Assembly (NCBI RefSeq): GCF_021223605.1
Contig: NZ_CP075175.1
Coordinates: 2,290,001-2,354,000 of the forward strand
Direction of reading: 5' to 3'
Source of the DNA: Paenibacillus sp. 481
GTDB taxonomy: Bacteria > Bacillota > Bacilli > Paenibacillales > Paenibacillaceae
DNA: 64,000 nt
The position numbers and the translations under genes are program-made. The notes below the pieces were generated by a model that searched no databases, was not told the origin of the DNA, and saw only the letters and a list, made by a program, of their open reading frames with translations. Shown here piece by piece: positions 34,980 through 44,600 of the stretch (its first letter is position 1; every line of letters starts with the position of its first letter).

Positions 34980-35008
34980 AGAATATATGACATTTTTGTG
35001 GGTGTCAA
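34980..35008 (-). promoter_or_regulatory. SigA promoter of the FhuF-like gene
   Basis: TTGACA, 17 bases, TATTCT on the minus strand, followed directly by the Fur box. Confidence 0.65.
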
Positions 35009-35054
35009 CTTATATTATGTGCGATCAGCAGATCAGAATTGTCTGTATTACGAA

Positions 35055-35089
35055 ACAAAAAACGACTCCTCGATAATGAGGAGTCGTTG
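35055..35089 (-). terminator. Terminator after rqcP
   Basis: AACGACTCCTC / GAGGAGTCGTT, an 11-bp perfect stem with a 6-base loop, then TTTTTTG on the minus strand. It lies 18 bases after the rqcP stop. Confidence 0.92.
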
Positions 35090-35106
35090 ATTTTATGCGC
35101 TATGAA

Positions 35107-35385
35107 TTACCAACCAAAGTCATCAGACTTCGGAAGCGGTTCTTCTTTTACTAGCGTATACATTCCTGCTGCTTCGTCTTTCTTGGTCGTCTCTTGCAGA
35201 CGTTCTACACGAACGGTAACGAGCTTCTGTCCAAATTGGACCGTAATTTCGTCACCAACTTTGACCGTGCTGCTCGGCTTCGCTTCCCGACCATTCACGA
35301 CGACGCGTCCTTGCTCAGACACATCTTTAGCAACAGTACGTCGCTTGATGAGTCGCGAGACTTTCAGGAATTTGTCGAGTCGCAT
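35107..35385 (-). CDS. rqcP: S4-domain protein RqcP (YabO)
   Basis: A 92-residue S4 RNA-binding protein. The S4 fold is MRLDKFLKVSRLIKRRTVAKD, GRVVVNGREAKPSSTVKVGDEI, with a short acidic tail. In Bacillus the homologue binds stalled 50S subunits and works with RqcH in adding alanine tails. The ATG overlaps the HU stop as TAATG, so it is co-translated with HU. Confidence 0.93.
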   Translation of the reverse strand: MRLDKFLKVSRLIKRRTVAKDVSEQGRVVVNGREAKPSSTVKVGDEITVQFGQKLVTVRVERLQETTKKDEAAGMYTLVKEEPLPKSDDFGW

Positions 35386-35657
35386 TATTTTACAGCTTCT
35401 TTAAGCTTGTTACCCGCTTTGAACGCTGGAACAACGGATTCAGGAATCTCGATTGTTTTACCCGTTTGTGGGTTGCGACCTGTGCGGCCAGCGCGTTTGC
35501 GAGTTTCGAATGTACCGAAGCCGATCAATTGTACTTTGTCTCCGCTTGCCAAAGCATCTTGTACTTCGCCGAAGAATCCGTTCAATACGGATTCAACGTC
35601 TTTCTTAGTCAATCCGCTCTTTGTAGAAATGTTGTTGATCAAATCAGTCTTGTTCAT
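35385..35657 (-). CDS. hup: DNA-binding protein HU
   Basis: Histone-like nucleoid protein of 90 residues. It shows MNKTDLINNISTKSGLTKKDV, VQLIGFGTFETRKRAGRTGRNPQTG with the DNA-intercalating Pro arm, and VPAFKAGNKLKEAV. GGGAGG precedes the start. Its position next to rqcP and yabN is common in Paenibacillus-type genomes. Confidence 0.97.
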   Translation of the reverse strand: MNKTDLINNISTKSGLTKKDVESVLNGFFGEVQDALASGDKVQLIGFGTFETRKRAGRTGRNPQTGKTIEIPESVVPAFKAGNKLKEAVK

Positions 35658-35854
35658 GTGTATTGGCCTCCCAAGTTTTCATCAATAATATTTATAGAGC
35701 TGTCATGGCTCGTGAGCTTCCGCTCGTCTCAACCGTAAGCTGCGGAATACTGCGCATGTATGTATTCTTGCTTAATGAGTGAATTCCTTCTCTGACGCGG
35801 CATTTTTTGAAAATTTGACGATAATAGAGCACGTTCAAATGACCTTTGCCAGAA

Positions 35855-37363
35855 TTACGGTTCGAGTCGCTTCGCTTCTTGCCACAAACGCTCCATTTCT
35901 AGTAAATCAGTTTGGTCAAAAGATTTGCCGTTTATACGAAGTTGTTCTTCAATATATTGAAAACGGCATATAAATTTACGGTTTGTCATCATCAGCGCTT
36001 CTTCCGGATCAACCGATGTGAAGCGTGCTGCGTTAACAACCGCGAATATCAAATCACCAAGTTCTTCCTGTACATGCGCTTGCTCTGCTTCACCAGAATT
36101 TAATTCTGCTGAAACAATTGCCTCTCGCAATTCTTGCAATTCTTCCACTACTTTGTCAAGTACATCTTCGATTTTATCCCAGTCAAAGCCTACTTTTGCC
36201 GCTTTTTTCTGTATTTTTAACGCTTTCATCAGCGCTGGCAAATCTCGTGGAACACCGTCTAGTACGGAAGAATGCTCAGTGGTAATCCCTTTATTGCGCT
36301 TCTCTTCCGCTTTCATCTGTTCCCAATTATTGAGTGCAGAATCTGCGTCAGATGCATGTTTGTCGCCAAACACATGCGGATGACGGAAAATAAGCTTCTC
36401 GTTCAAGCCCTGAACCACATCATAAACGTTAAAGGAGCCTAGCTCTTCTTCCATCTGGGAATGAAGCATAATTTGAAGTAATACATCTCCAAATTCTTCC
36501 TGCATACCGACAGGGTCGTCATTGTCGATAGCTTCAAGCACTTCATACGTTTCTTCGATTAAGTTTTTACGAATCGACTGATGGGTCTGCTCGCGATCCC
36601 ACGGGCAACCGTCAGGACTGCGCAATATCGCTACAATTTCGTGCAACCGTGCAAATGTGCGGTTGCGCACTGCATCGTTACTAGTCCGCGGAACGAATAT
36701 AAGCGATAAGTTCGCGAAGCCTTCCACATGGTCAAGCTCATGCAAGGGTACACGCACAATTTGCTCTTGTCCCTCTACGCCAAGGGCATGACCAACTACG
36801 ACTTCGTAGTCGTCAGGGTAGACGTCCATTAAGCTGAGCTTAACGTCAGAAGCCGTAAACGTATCATACACTTGTCCGATGACCGTATGCAACTGCGGAT
36901 TGATGGTTGATAACGACAATTCCGTGGCATCTAGCAGTTGGAAACCTTCAATCGGATCGAAGCCCAGTCGGACAAACGCTTGGTCAAGGAAGCTTTCGCC
37001 CCCTAGAATGCGCAGCTCAATATCGTGCTGTGGGCACCGTTCTTTGAGCAAGCGGACAGATGCCTCCGCGACCATCGGATGGCCGGGAACAGCGTACACA
37101 ACTGGCTCTTCTGGCTTATTGACAGCTGCTTCAATCAATCGCAAGCTAATCTCGTTATAGACGGCTGGAAACGTGTCATGCGACTCGTAAATGCTGTCGA
37201 ACGACTCGAATGTGACGTGATGTTCACGCAAGAGATCCATAACAGGATGATGTTCTGTGCGTACATAAAGACGAGTTGATTCACGTAGTAAGTTCCATGT
37301 AGCAAGCGTCAGTTGGCCAGGATCTCCGGAGCCAAGGCCGACGACCGTAATTTTTCCGCTCAT
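35855..37363 (-). CDS. yabN: YabN: tetrapyrrole-methylase-like/MazG nucleotide pyrophosphohydrolase fusion
   Basis: Two-part protein of 502 residues. Residues 1-220 form a SAM-dependent tetrapyrrole-methylase-like domain (VVGLGSGDPGQLTLAT, VVYAVPGHPMVAEAS). Residues 240-500 hold two MazG-type helical bundles. The first has CPWDREQTHQSIRKNLIEETYEVLEAI and EEFGDVLLQIMLHS; the second has LQELREAIVSAEL and EELGDLIFAVVNAARF, with the metal-binding Glu and Asp residues. MazG hydrolyses aberrant NTPs. The purpose of the fusion is unclear. Same position as in Bacillus, after the yabM-type gene. Confidence 0.94.
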   Translation of the reverse strand: MSGKITVVGLGSGDPGQLTLATWNLLRESTRLYVRTEHHPVMDLLREHHVTFESFDSIYESHDTFPAVYNEISLRLIEAAVNKPEEPVVYAVPGHPMVAEASVRLLKERCPQHDIELRILGGESFLDQAFVRLGFDPIEGFQLLDATELSLSTINPQLHTVIGQVYDTFTASDVKLSLMDVYPDDYEVVVGHALGVEGQEQIVRVPLHELDHVEGFANLSLIFVPRTSNDAVRNRTFARLHEIVAILRSPDGCPWDREQTHQSIRKNLIEETYEVLEAIDNDDPVGMQEEFGDVLLQIMLHSQMEEELGSFNVYDVVQGLNEKLIFRHPHVFGDKHASDADSALNNWEQMKAEEKRNKGITTEHSSVLDGVPRDLPALMKALKIQKKAAKVGFDWDKIEDVLDKVVEELQELREAIVSAELNSGEAEQAHVQEELGDLIFAVVNAARFTSVDPEEALMMTNRKFICRFQYIEEQLRINGKSFDQTDLLEMERLWQEAKRLEP

Positions 37364-37444
37364 ATGAAGGTTCTCCTTTAAAGTTCTATGTTGGATGTTG
37401 CATAGTCGGTATGGGACGGGACTGATCCGAAATTAACGTCTTCT

Positions 37445-39232
37445 TTAACGCCTTATCCTTAAGCGTGGCAGACGTGCGGCCAGCGTCGCTAAGCGCGGGC
37501 CCACACGCGGTAAATCAGCTAGCTCTTTCGGATGAACCGCGCCTAATATAACAGCAAGTGCAGCAAAAGTCAGCGCCCCTAGAGGCACGCCGATTGCAAC
37601 AGCCCCTACGGCGGCAAAGCGCTGGCTATCTCCGCCTAGCCTCTGCACGTACGCCGTCACAAAGTGAACGACAGCGGCCATGCCAGTAAGTGCTCCTGCC
37701 AAGCGACCGCTTCCCGCTCCCCATACTACAAAGCGCACCCCGCTGCAGCGTGCAATTGCGACTGCATTCAACACAGCGGCCAGCGTAAGCGACACCGCTG
37801 CGGCTGCGGCTGCTCCGTTAATACCGTATGCCGGAACTAGCCCTACATTAAGGATAGCCTTTACGATTGCGGCTATAACAAAATGGATCATAGGTGCGCG
37901 CAGCGATCCCATGCCTTGTAGTAAGGCTGCGGTGACTGCGTGGAATGCTCCACCTGCGGCTGTTAACGATAAGAGCTTAAATGCGGTTGAACCCGCATCG
38001 TTCATATAGAATGCGGTGTTGAGCGGCTCAGCCAGAGCTGCCAACCCGACTGCTGAAGCCAAACCAAGCAGCCAAGACCAGCGCGCGGCTGTTATTGTCA
38101 TATGGGACAGCGTCGCTATATTGCCGCTCCGCCACGCTTCAGCAATTGCTGGTACAATTCCTACTGCCAATGAAGCAGCAACCATCGTCACCAGCTGCAC
38201 AAGTGGTAGAGCTCGGCTATATATGCCGAACTGTACCATGCTTTCAGCTTCAGACATGCCCTGCGCTGTAAGCAGGCGTGGCAACGTAAATACATCAATG
38301 AGATTTATCGCAGGCATAACGATAGCACCTAGACATATGGGAATGGCCGTCCATACTAAACGCCGCATCCAGCTTCCTACTGGTAGGGGTTTGAGTACTA
38401 AGCCACCTGAGCCGTCAGTTTTGCTCGTTTCGCCAGTTCTGTCGACTAATCCAGTTATGTCAGTTGCGTCAGAACCTACAACCCTTAAAGCCTCTTCAGC
38501 TCTTCCAGCTTTTTCAGCTCCTTCAGCCCTTTCAGTCCTGTCAGCCTTTTCGACTCCTTCAAGCCTCTCGTTCCTAATCCCTATCCACCAGTATATCCCT
38601 ATTGCCAACAAACCGCACAAGCCTCCTGCAAACGAGCCAAAAGTCGCCCCCGCAGCTACGACATCATCCGATGCTTGCTGGCCTGTTAAATAGAGCAGCA
38701 GCACAATCATTACGGTGACGCGGCCCGTCTGCTCAACGACTTGTGAAACGGCTGTAGACATCATCCTACCTTTGCCTTGTTCAAATCCCCGTAAAGCAGC
38801 GGCTACTGGCATAACGAGCAAAGCATACGCCGAGCTTCGTATTGCAGCCTCAGTATACTCATTGCCTATCCAGCCAGCAATCTGTCCTGCACCAAACAGC
38901 AGCCCAATAAAGCCAAGCAACCCCGTGGCGATCGTTAACAAGCACGCAGCCTGCAAAATGCGCGTGGAGTCCTCCGTATTGCCAGTCGCCTCACATTCAG
39001 CTACTAACTTCGCAACAGCTACTGGAATACCCGCTGACGCGATTACAACTAGCAGTACATAGAACGGATATACTGCGTTATATATGCCAAATACGCCATC
39101 CCCTGCAATATTTTGCAGCGGTATTTTTTGCAGCGTACCAATAATTTTGGAAATGACTGTCGCTAGACCGAGCGTCAGTGCTCCGGATAGAACCTGTCCA
39201 GCTCCACGGTCAGAGTTGCGTCTTATTTTCAT
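37445..39232 (-). CDS. MATE/SpoVB-like polysaccharide flippase (YabM-like)
   Basis: Polytopic transporter of 595 residues in the MOP superfamily with about 14 TM segments. The N-terminus SGALTLGLATVISKIIGTLQKIPLQN and the GIYNAVYPFY segment are typical of SpoVB/YabM/YkvU lipid-II or polysaccharide flippases. Between two TM bundles (about 225-280) lies a charged, repetitive insert rich in Glu, Arg and Ala (DRTERAEGAEKAGRAEEA) not expected in the family. The ATG at 39232 has AGGATGG upstream; an ATG three codons earlier is less well placed. Follows spoVT as yabM does. Confidence 0.88.
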   Translation of the reverse strand: MKIRRNSDRGAGQVLSGALTLGLATVISKIIGTLQKIPLQNIAGDGVFGIYNAVYPFYVLLVVIASAGIPVAVAKLVAECEATGNTEDSTRILQAACLLTIATGLLGFIGLLFGAGQIAGWIGNEYTEAAIRSSAYALLVMPVAAALRGFEQGKGRMMSTAVSQVVEQTGRVTVMIVLLLYLTGQQASDDVVAAGATFGSFAGGLCGLLAIGIYWWIGIRNERLEGVEKADRTERAEGAEKAGRAEEALRVVGSDATDITGLVDRTGETSKTDGSGGLVLKPLPVGSWMRRLVWTAIPICLGAIVMPAINLIDVFTLPRLLTAQGMSEAESMVQFGIYSRALPLVQLVTMVAASLAVGIVPAIAEAWRSGNIATLSHMTITAARWSWLLGLASAVGLAALAEPLNTAFYMNDAGSTAFKLLSLTAAGGAFHAVTAALLQGMGSLRAPMIHFVIAAIVKAILNVGLVPAYGINGAAAAAAVSLTLAAVLNAVAIARCSGVRFVVWGAGSGRLAGALTGMAAVVHFVTAYVQRLGGDSQRFAAVGAVAIGVPLGALTFAALAVILGAVHPKELADLPRVGPRLATLAARLPRLRIRR

Positions 39233-39385
39233 GCTATCCATCCTATTTTTAGCGTATCACCCTAATTATATTATACATTAGCGAAGCCATAACAGCGAAG
39301 CGTCAGCGGTGTAGATCAGCAGTGTGCAGCCTCCCTTACAAAGGGCGAAGCACATCTGTCCTGATCGCTAAAAATGTTAAAAAAA

Positions 39386-39445
39386 CGCAAAAAACTCCTG
39401 CCAGCTTGAGCAGCGCGTTCTGCGCATACTCATCGAGCAGGAGTG
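39386..39445 (-). terminator. Terminator after spoVT
   Basis: ACTCCTGC / GCAGGAGT arms, separated by 35 bases with inner complementarity (GCGCAGAACGCGC), followed by TTTTTTGCG on the minus strand. Confidence 0.75.
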
Positions 39446-39469
39446 TTTCATTTACGGAAGGAGATAATA

Positions 39470-40012
39470 TTACTGCTCCATTTGCTTGCCGAGGAACCCA
39501 GCAGCTGTTTCCGCCATTTTAATTTCAAGTTGTCCCATTTTAACGCTGTCGTCTTTGTTCAACAATACGACTGTACCGATTGGGTCTCCACCCGTCACGA
39601 TAGGCGCTGAAACGAATGTAGACAACGCTTCTTGGTTATCTTTCGCTACTTCATAAGTACCGGAGTTTGTTTCCACAACAGTCTTGCGGTTCTCCATGCA
39701 GTTCTCAAGAATCATACCGATTTGCTTGTCCAAGTAATCCTTTTTAGAACCACCAGCGACAGCAATAACGTTGTCACGATCCGTGATAAGCGTAATGTGT
39801 CCTGTACCTTCATACAATGATTCCGCATATTCCTTCGCAAAGTCGCCAAGCTCGCCGATTGGGGAATATTTCTTCAAAATAACTTCTCCGTCACGATCAA
39901 CGAAAATCTCCAATGGATCTCCTTCGCGAATACGCAAAGTACGACGAATTTCTTTAGGGATGACGACGCGGCCGAGGTCATCAATACGACGAACAATACC
40001 GGTAGCTTTCAT
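39470..40012 (-). CDS. spoVT: Stage V sporulation protein T
   Basis: Forespore transcription regulator that adjusts SigG-dependent genes. In 180 residues the N-terminal AbrB-type swapped-hairpin domain is MKATGIVRRIDDLGRVVIPKEIRRTLRIREGDPLEI. A C-terminal GAF-like domain follows (HITLITDRDNVIAVAGG, GTYEVAKDNQEALSTFVSAPI, GTVVLLNKD). Length and order match Bacillus. A SigG promoter is expected upstream but I could not identify one with confidence. Confidence 0.97.
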   Translation of the reverse strand: MKATGIVRRIDDLGRVVIPKEIRRTLRIREGDPLEIFVDRDGEVILKKYSPIGELGDFAKEYAESLYEGTGHITLITDRDNVIAVAGGSKKDYLDKQIGMILENCMENRKTVVETNSGTYEVAKDNQEALSTFVSAPIVTGGDPIGTVVLLNKDDSVKMGQLEIKMAETAAGFLGKQMEQ

Positions 40013-40384
40013 AATTGTTGCCCCGCTTTCGATTGAGTTAAATTTTTAAAGGTCTACTGTATTATTAATCAGGAGAGGCGCAAATATGGACACAGGATAT
40101 TTATCGCTGACCATAGTATTCATCTGCTCCCAAGTTCTTATACATAACTTATACGTCGGAAGACCGAACCAAGTTGCAAAAAATATAACATTTTTCGACA
40201 CTAAACGACAGTCTTTTTTCATCATTTTCTCAAAATTTTCACAATTTTCTGATAATTTTATGAAAATACCTCGTTTCATCTCGCTTTTTGGCAACATTAG
40301 TATACTACAATTTGGTGGATTTTTATCCATACCTTCATTTTGTGAACATTTCATTGTGTATTCCACTGATAGCGAACACTTAAG
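40013..40384. other. AT-rich gap upstream of spoVT, no gene seen
   Basis: About 370 bases of low-complexity AT-rich DNA between spoVT and the prsA terminator. A minus-strand frame of about 129 codons starting at 40435 has no ribosome site and begins inside the terminator, so it is not called. The region should hold the spoVT promoter. Confidence 0.45.
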
Positions 40385-40423
40385 CAAAAAAAGTCCACCA
40401 GCGCTTATCGCGGTGGTGGACTG
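40385..40423 (-). terminator. Terminator after the PrsA-like gene
   Basis: AGTCCACCA / TGGTGGACT stem with inner pairing GCG/CGC, then TTTTTTT on the minus strand, about 95 bases after the stop. Confidence 0.88.
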
Positions 40424-40518
40424 CTCCCCGAACATACTGCACGCACAGCTCGAATTTTGTCGAAATGACGTACCTTGTACCTTCGGCGATACTCTTATTC
40501 GATATTTAATCCCTCGTA

Positions 40519-41634
40519 TTAAGGAGTCGTCGTTGTTCCTTCTTGCTTCGGTTGTTGAGCCGGTTGTTGCGCAGGCGCTTTGCCGGACTCAGGCTTTGTT
40601 TCAGGTGCTATTGGCTGTGGTACTGCTTCTTTTTGAGGCTCTGGTTTAGGTAATTTGACTTCTTTAATAATCTTTTTCAAATCGTTCTCCATAAACTTAG
40701 CCATAATCTCGCCAGCTGCTGCAACTTTAACTTGATCTTTTTGTTCCTTGGACAACTTGTCCAAAGTCGGAACGTTTCTCGACTCAACACGCATTACATG
40801 ATAACCGAATTGTGTCTCAACAGGGTCACTCACTTTATTCAGTGGCAATGTTGCTGCTGCTGCTTTAAATTCAGGTACCCAATCCGTAATTTTCGCGTCT
40901 TTGTACAAGCCGCCTGTCTTCTTCGAACCTTCATCATCCGTCAACTGGGTAGCCAACTTCGCGAAGTCTTCACCTTTATTCAAACGTGCTTGAATTTCTT
41001 TAGCTTTCTTAAGCGCGTCTTCCTTCTTGCGCTCTTTGCCAGCACTATCTTTAAGTGCGACTAACACATGGCGAACCGATGCTGTCGTGAACTCAGGCTT
41101 CATTTTTTCGTATTGAGCCTTGATGTTCTCATCTTTTACTTGATTGTTGAAATGCTCTACAACGATGAAGTTACGTGCCATGAAGTCTTTAACCTCAGCT
41201 TCAGTCAACTTCTGCGTCTTCAAACCTTCTTGAAGCTGCTTGTCGTTGTTTTTCTTAATGACAGCAAGCTGCTCTTCAGCTTTCTTCTTGCCATCTGCTT
41301 TTTCTTTGTCGGAAGCTTTATCAACTATATAAATATAGGCGATTTGCTGCTTCACAAAGTATTCACGGAATTGCTCCATATTAATAAGTTGTGCGTATTC
41401 TGGATAGAAGAACAAAGTCAATGCGATTTCTTTATCGAACTCGTTCTTTGTAATTTCGCCGCCCTCATATTTCGCGACAACCGGGCTCGTATCTTTTACT
41501 GCACCTGCGCTGCTCTTATCTGCAGCTCCAGCGTTGCTCTTGTCCCCACAACCTGCCAATACGGACAAAGCCATAACGGCGGACATTAGAATTAATAGAA
41601 ATTTTTTGGAACGCTTCTTGTTATTTTGTAACAT
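40519..41634 (-). CDS. prsA: PrsA-like extracytoplasmic foldase lipoprotein
   Basis: Membrane-linked peptidyl-prolyl isomerase assisting folding of secreted proteins. The signal peptide ends in lipobox VLAGC (about residues 25-29). A SurA-N-like domain (GGEITKNEFDKEIALTLFF...) precedes the parvulin domain (SVRHVLVALKDS, LKKAKEIQARLNKGEDFAKLA, KTGGLYKD, TQFGYHVMRVESR). A Pro/Gln/Glu-rich tail ends the 371-residue protein. Its ATG overlaps the end of mfd by 14 bases, with GGAGAA inside the mfd frame, so translation is coupled. Paralogue of the protein at 12496. Confidence 0.9.
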   Translation of the reverse strand: MLQNNKKRSKKFLLILMSAVMALSVLAGCGDKSNAGAADKSSAGAVKDTSPVVAKYEGGEITKNEFDKEIALTLFFYPEYAQLINMEQFREYFVKQQIAYIYIVDKASDKEKADGKKKAEEQLAVIKKNNDKQLQEGLKTQKLTEAEVKDFMARNFIVVEHFNNQVKDENIKAQYEKMKPEFTTASVRHVLVALKDSAGKERKKEDALKKAKEIQARLNKGEDFAKLATQLTDDEGSKKTGGLYKDAKITDWVPEFKAAAATLPLNKVSDPVETQFGYHVMRVESRNVPTLDKLSKEQKDQVKVAAAGEIMAKFMENDLKKIIKEVKLPKPEPQKEAVPQPIAPETKPESGKAPAQQPAQQPKQEGTTTTP

Positions 41635-44600
41635 TCTGCAATTCTCCCTTCAATTTAATCGCTTCCTTGGCCTGCTGCATAAACTGCTCTAGCTTCATCA
41701 TGAGCTGCAAAGCATCCCAGCTTCGCGCATTTACTTTAATTGTGCCGTGCGCATTGCGGTCAACAACAAATCTTCTGTCGATTTCGGTTGCGATTGTAGC
41801 TAACTTATTGCGGTCGATTTGGGACTCTGCCAGTGGAAACACTTTAAGGATAACGTCGTCCCCTCGCTGCACGATGGATTCAAAACCGTACTGCTTTGCA
41901 TACATTTTCAAGCGAGCAACTGTAAGCAATTGCAGCACTGCTAACGGTGGCTTTCCGAAACGGTCATCCAGCTCGTCGCGCAGCTCTTCCACCTCGTCCA
42001 ACGACGCTAATCCAGCCACTTTTTTGTATATCTCAATCTTCTGAATACTATCATAAATATAATCCGGCGGCAAATAGGCATCGACGTTCAAGTCGATCAA
42101 TGTTGTCCATTCCTGCTGCTCGTCAATCGTTAAGCCATCCAGCTCCGCTTTGCGCTTATTAATCTCGTCAGCCAGCATCTGCGAATACAAGTCAAAACCT
42201 ACCGACGCGATAAAGCCATGCTGTTCTGCTCCAAGTAAATTACCCGCTCCACGGATAGACAAATCACGCATCGCAATTTTGAATCCGGAGCCTAATTCTG
42301 TGAATTCCTTGATTGCTTGCAATCGCTTCTCGGCCACTTCGTTCAGTACCTTATCGCGTTGATACGTAAAGTATGCATATGCGATTCGATTAGAACGGCC
42401 TACACGACCACGCAACTGATACAGCTGGGACAAGCCCATCTTGTCAGCATCGTGGACGATAAGCGTATTGACGTTAGGAATGTCTACGCCCGTCTCGATA
42501 ATACTTGTGCTCACAAGCACGTCGAACTCCCCATCCAAGAAGTCGAGGATCGTCTTCTCCAGTTCCTGCTCGGACATTTGGCCGTGCCCAACCGTCACTC
42601 GCGCTTCTGGAACGAGCATTTTAATGTGGTCAGCCATTTGATGAATGCCTTGAACACGATTAAACAGGAAGTAAACTTGGCCGCCTCGCGCGAGCTCTCT
42701 CTCGACAGCTTCCCGTACGAGCGTATCGCTGTACTCCAGTACATACGTCTGTACAGGGAAACGATTCTCCGGTGGTGTTTCAATAACCGATAGATCACGA
42801 ACACCCAACATCGACATATGCAACGTACGCGGAATAGGCGTAGCTGTCAGTGTAAGCACGTCTACGTTCGTTTTGAGCTTCTTTAGCTTTTCCTTATGGG
42901 TTACCCCAAAGCGCTGCTCCTCATCGACGATAAGCAGCCCCAGGTCTTTAAAGATAACGTCTTGTGACAACAGGCGATGCGTACCGATAACGATATCGAC
43001 GACACCTGTCTTCAATCCTTTCATCGTCTCATTTTGCTCTTTACGGGAGCGGAAACGACTCATAACTTGGATGTTGAATGGATAGCCCGAAAAACGCTCA
43101 CGGAACGTCTCATAATGCTGCTGGGCTAGAATTGTCGTCGGCACAAGGATAGCGACCTGCTTGCCCTCAATAGCCGCCTTAAAGGCTGCGCGTACAGCAA
43201 CTTCTGTTTTTCCATAACCGACATCACCACATAGTAGTCGATCCATCGGTCGGCCCATTTCCATGTCACCTTTAATTTCTTCAATGGTGCGCAATTGATC
43301 TCGTGTCTCGTCATAGGGGAACATATCTTCAAATTGCTGCTGCTCCGGTGAATCTTTTTCAAATGCGTAGCCACGTGAATCTTGTCTTGCCGCATATAAC
43401 TTGATTAAATCGTCGGCAATGTCTTTAACCGATGAACGCACCTTACTTTTTACTTTCGTCCACTCGTTGCCGCCCAGCTTGTATACTTTCGGTTCTTTAT
43501 CTTCCGAACTAACATATTTCTGAATCAAATGTAGTTGATCAACCGGAACGGAAAGCTTGTCACCACCTGCATACAAAATGTGCAAATAGTCTTTGTGGAT
43601 TCCGTTAATCTCCAGCGTACCAATGCCTATGTACTTCCCAATCCCGTGGTTTTGGTGTACGACATACTCTCCGATTTTCAGCTCCGTGTAGCTGCGGATG
43701 CGCTCTGCATTATCTATTTTAGCCCCTTCAGAACGACGGGCTTTGCGTTGTTTCTGTGAGAACATCTCACCTTCAGTAATGACTACAAGATGGATGGATG
43801 GCATTTCAAAGCCTGTCTGCAAGTTGCCGTTCACGATAGTCGGTTCAGCAATTTCATAATCTTGCAGTACACGACGAATACGCTCAATGCGTTCTTCACC
43901 GTTGCCCAGCATGATTACTTTGGCCCCTTGCTTCTTCCACCTTTCCATTTCTGCCTTTAACACATTCATCTGACCGTGAAAGTTTTGCATGGAACGGCAC
44001 ATTACATTCACGATGTTTTGCGGGTGAGTGTGTGGCACTTGGCGTAAAAATAAAGCCATATAAATCGTTTGAAACGGGCGATTATTTAACACTTCATCGG
44101 ATGTTCGTCCGAATTGGAGCGCTGGCAGCGTCTTTCCGTTCTGTAGCAGGTGTGTACTCCATTCCAGCTCATCCCGTTCTAACTGCTTAGCTGTTTCCAA
44201 GACACGTGCTGGTTCATCAATAATGAGCAGCGTATCTTCCGGCATATAGTCATACAGTGTATGCTTCTCTGGATGAAGCAGCGCTGCGTATTTGTACATT
44301 TCTGAGAAGTACATCGCTTCACGCAACTGTTCGATTTCATAACTAATTTCTTGTCTTAACTTTTCTTTCGTCTGACGATCGTTCATTTTATCGAGTTGTT
44401 GTTCAAGGCGTGCCGATGCCGCTTCTGCCGCAGCGGCGAAGCGTTGCTTGTTAGCTATTAGGTCTTTACTTGGGGTTATCGTTAATTGTTCTAGTTTATT
44501 AATCGAACGCTGATCCTGTGGGTCGAATGACCGAATGGATTCAATTTCATCATCAAACCATTCGATTCGATACGGGGTAGGCGATGTGAGTGGGTAAATA

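Noticed and set aside
38016-38693. 225-codon plus-strand frame opposite the SpoVB-like flippase
   Set aside because: Shadow frame; its low-complexity sequence is the reverse of the charged insert.
40285-40331. TGGATA...TATACTA on the minus strand as a SigG promoter for spoVT
   Set aside because: Spacing is 19 bases and the site is about 280 bases from the gene; too weak to call.
40046-40435. 129-codon minus-strand frame between prsA and spoVT
   Set aside because: Begins inside the prsA terminator and lacks a ribosome site; no recognisable domain.
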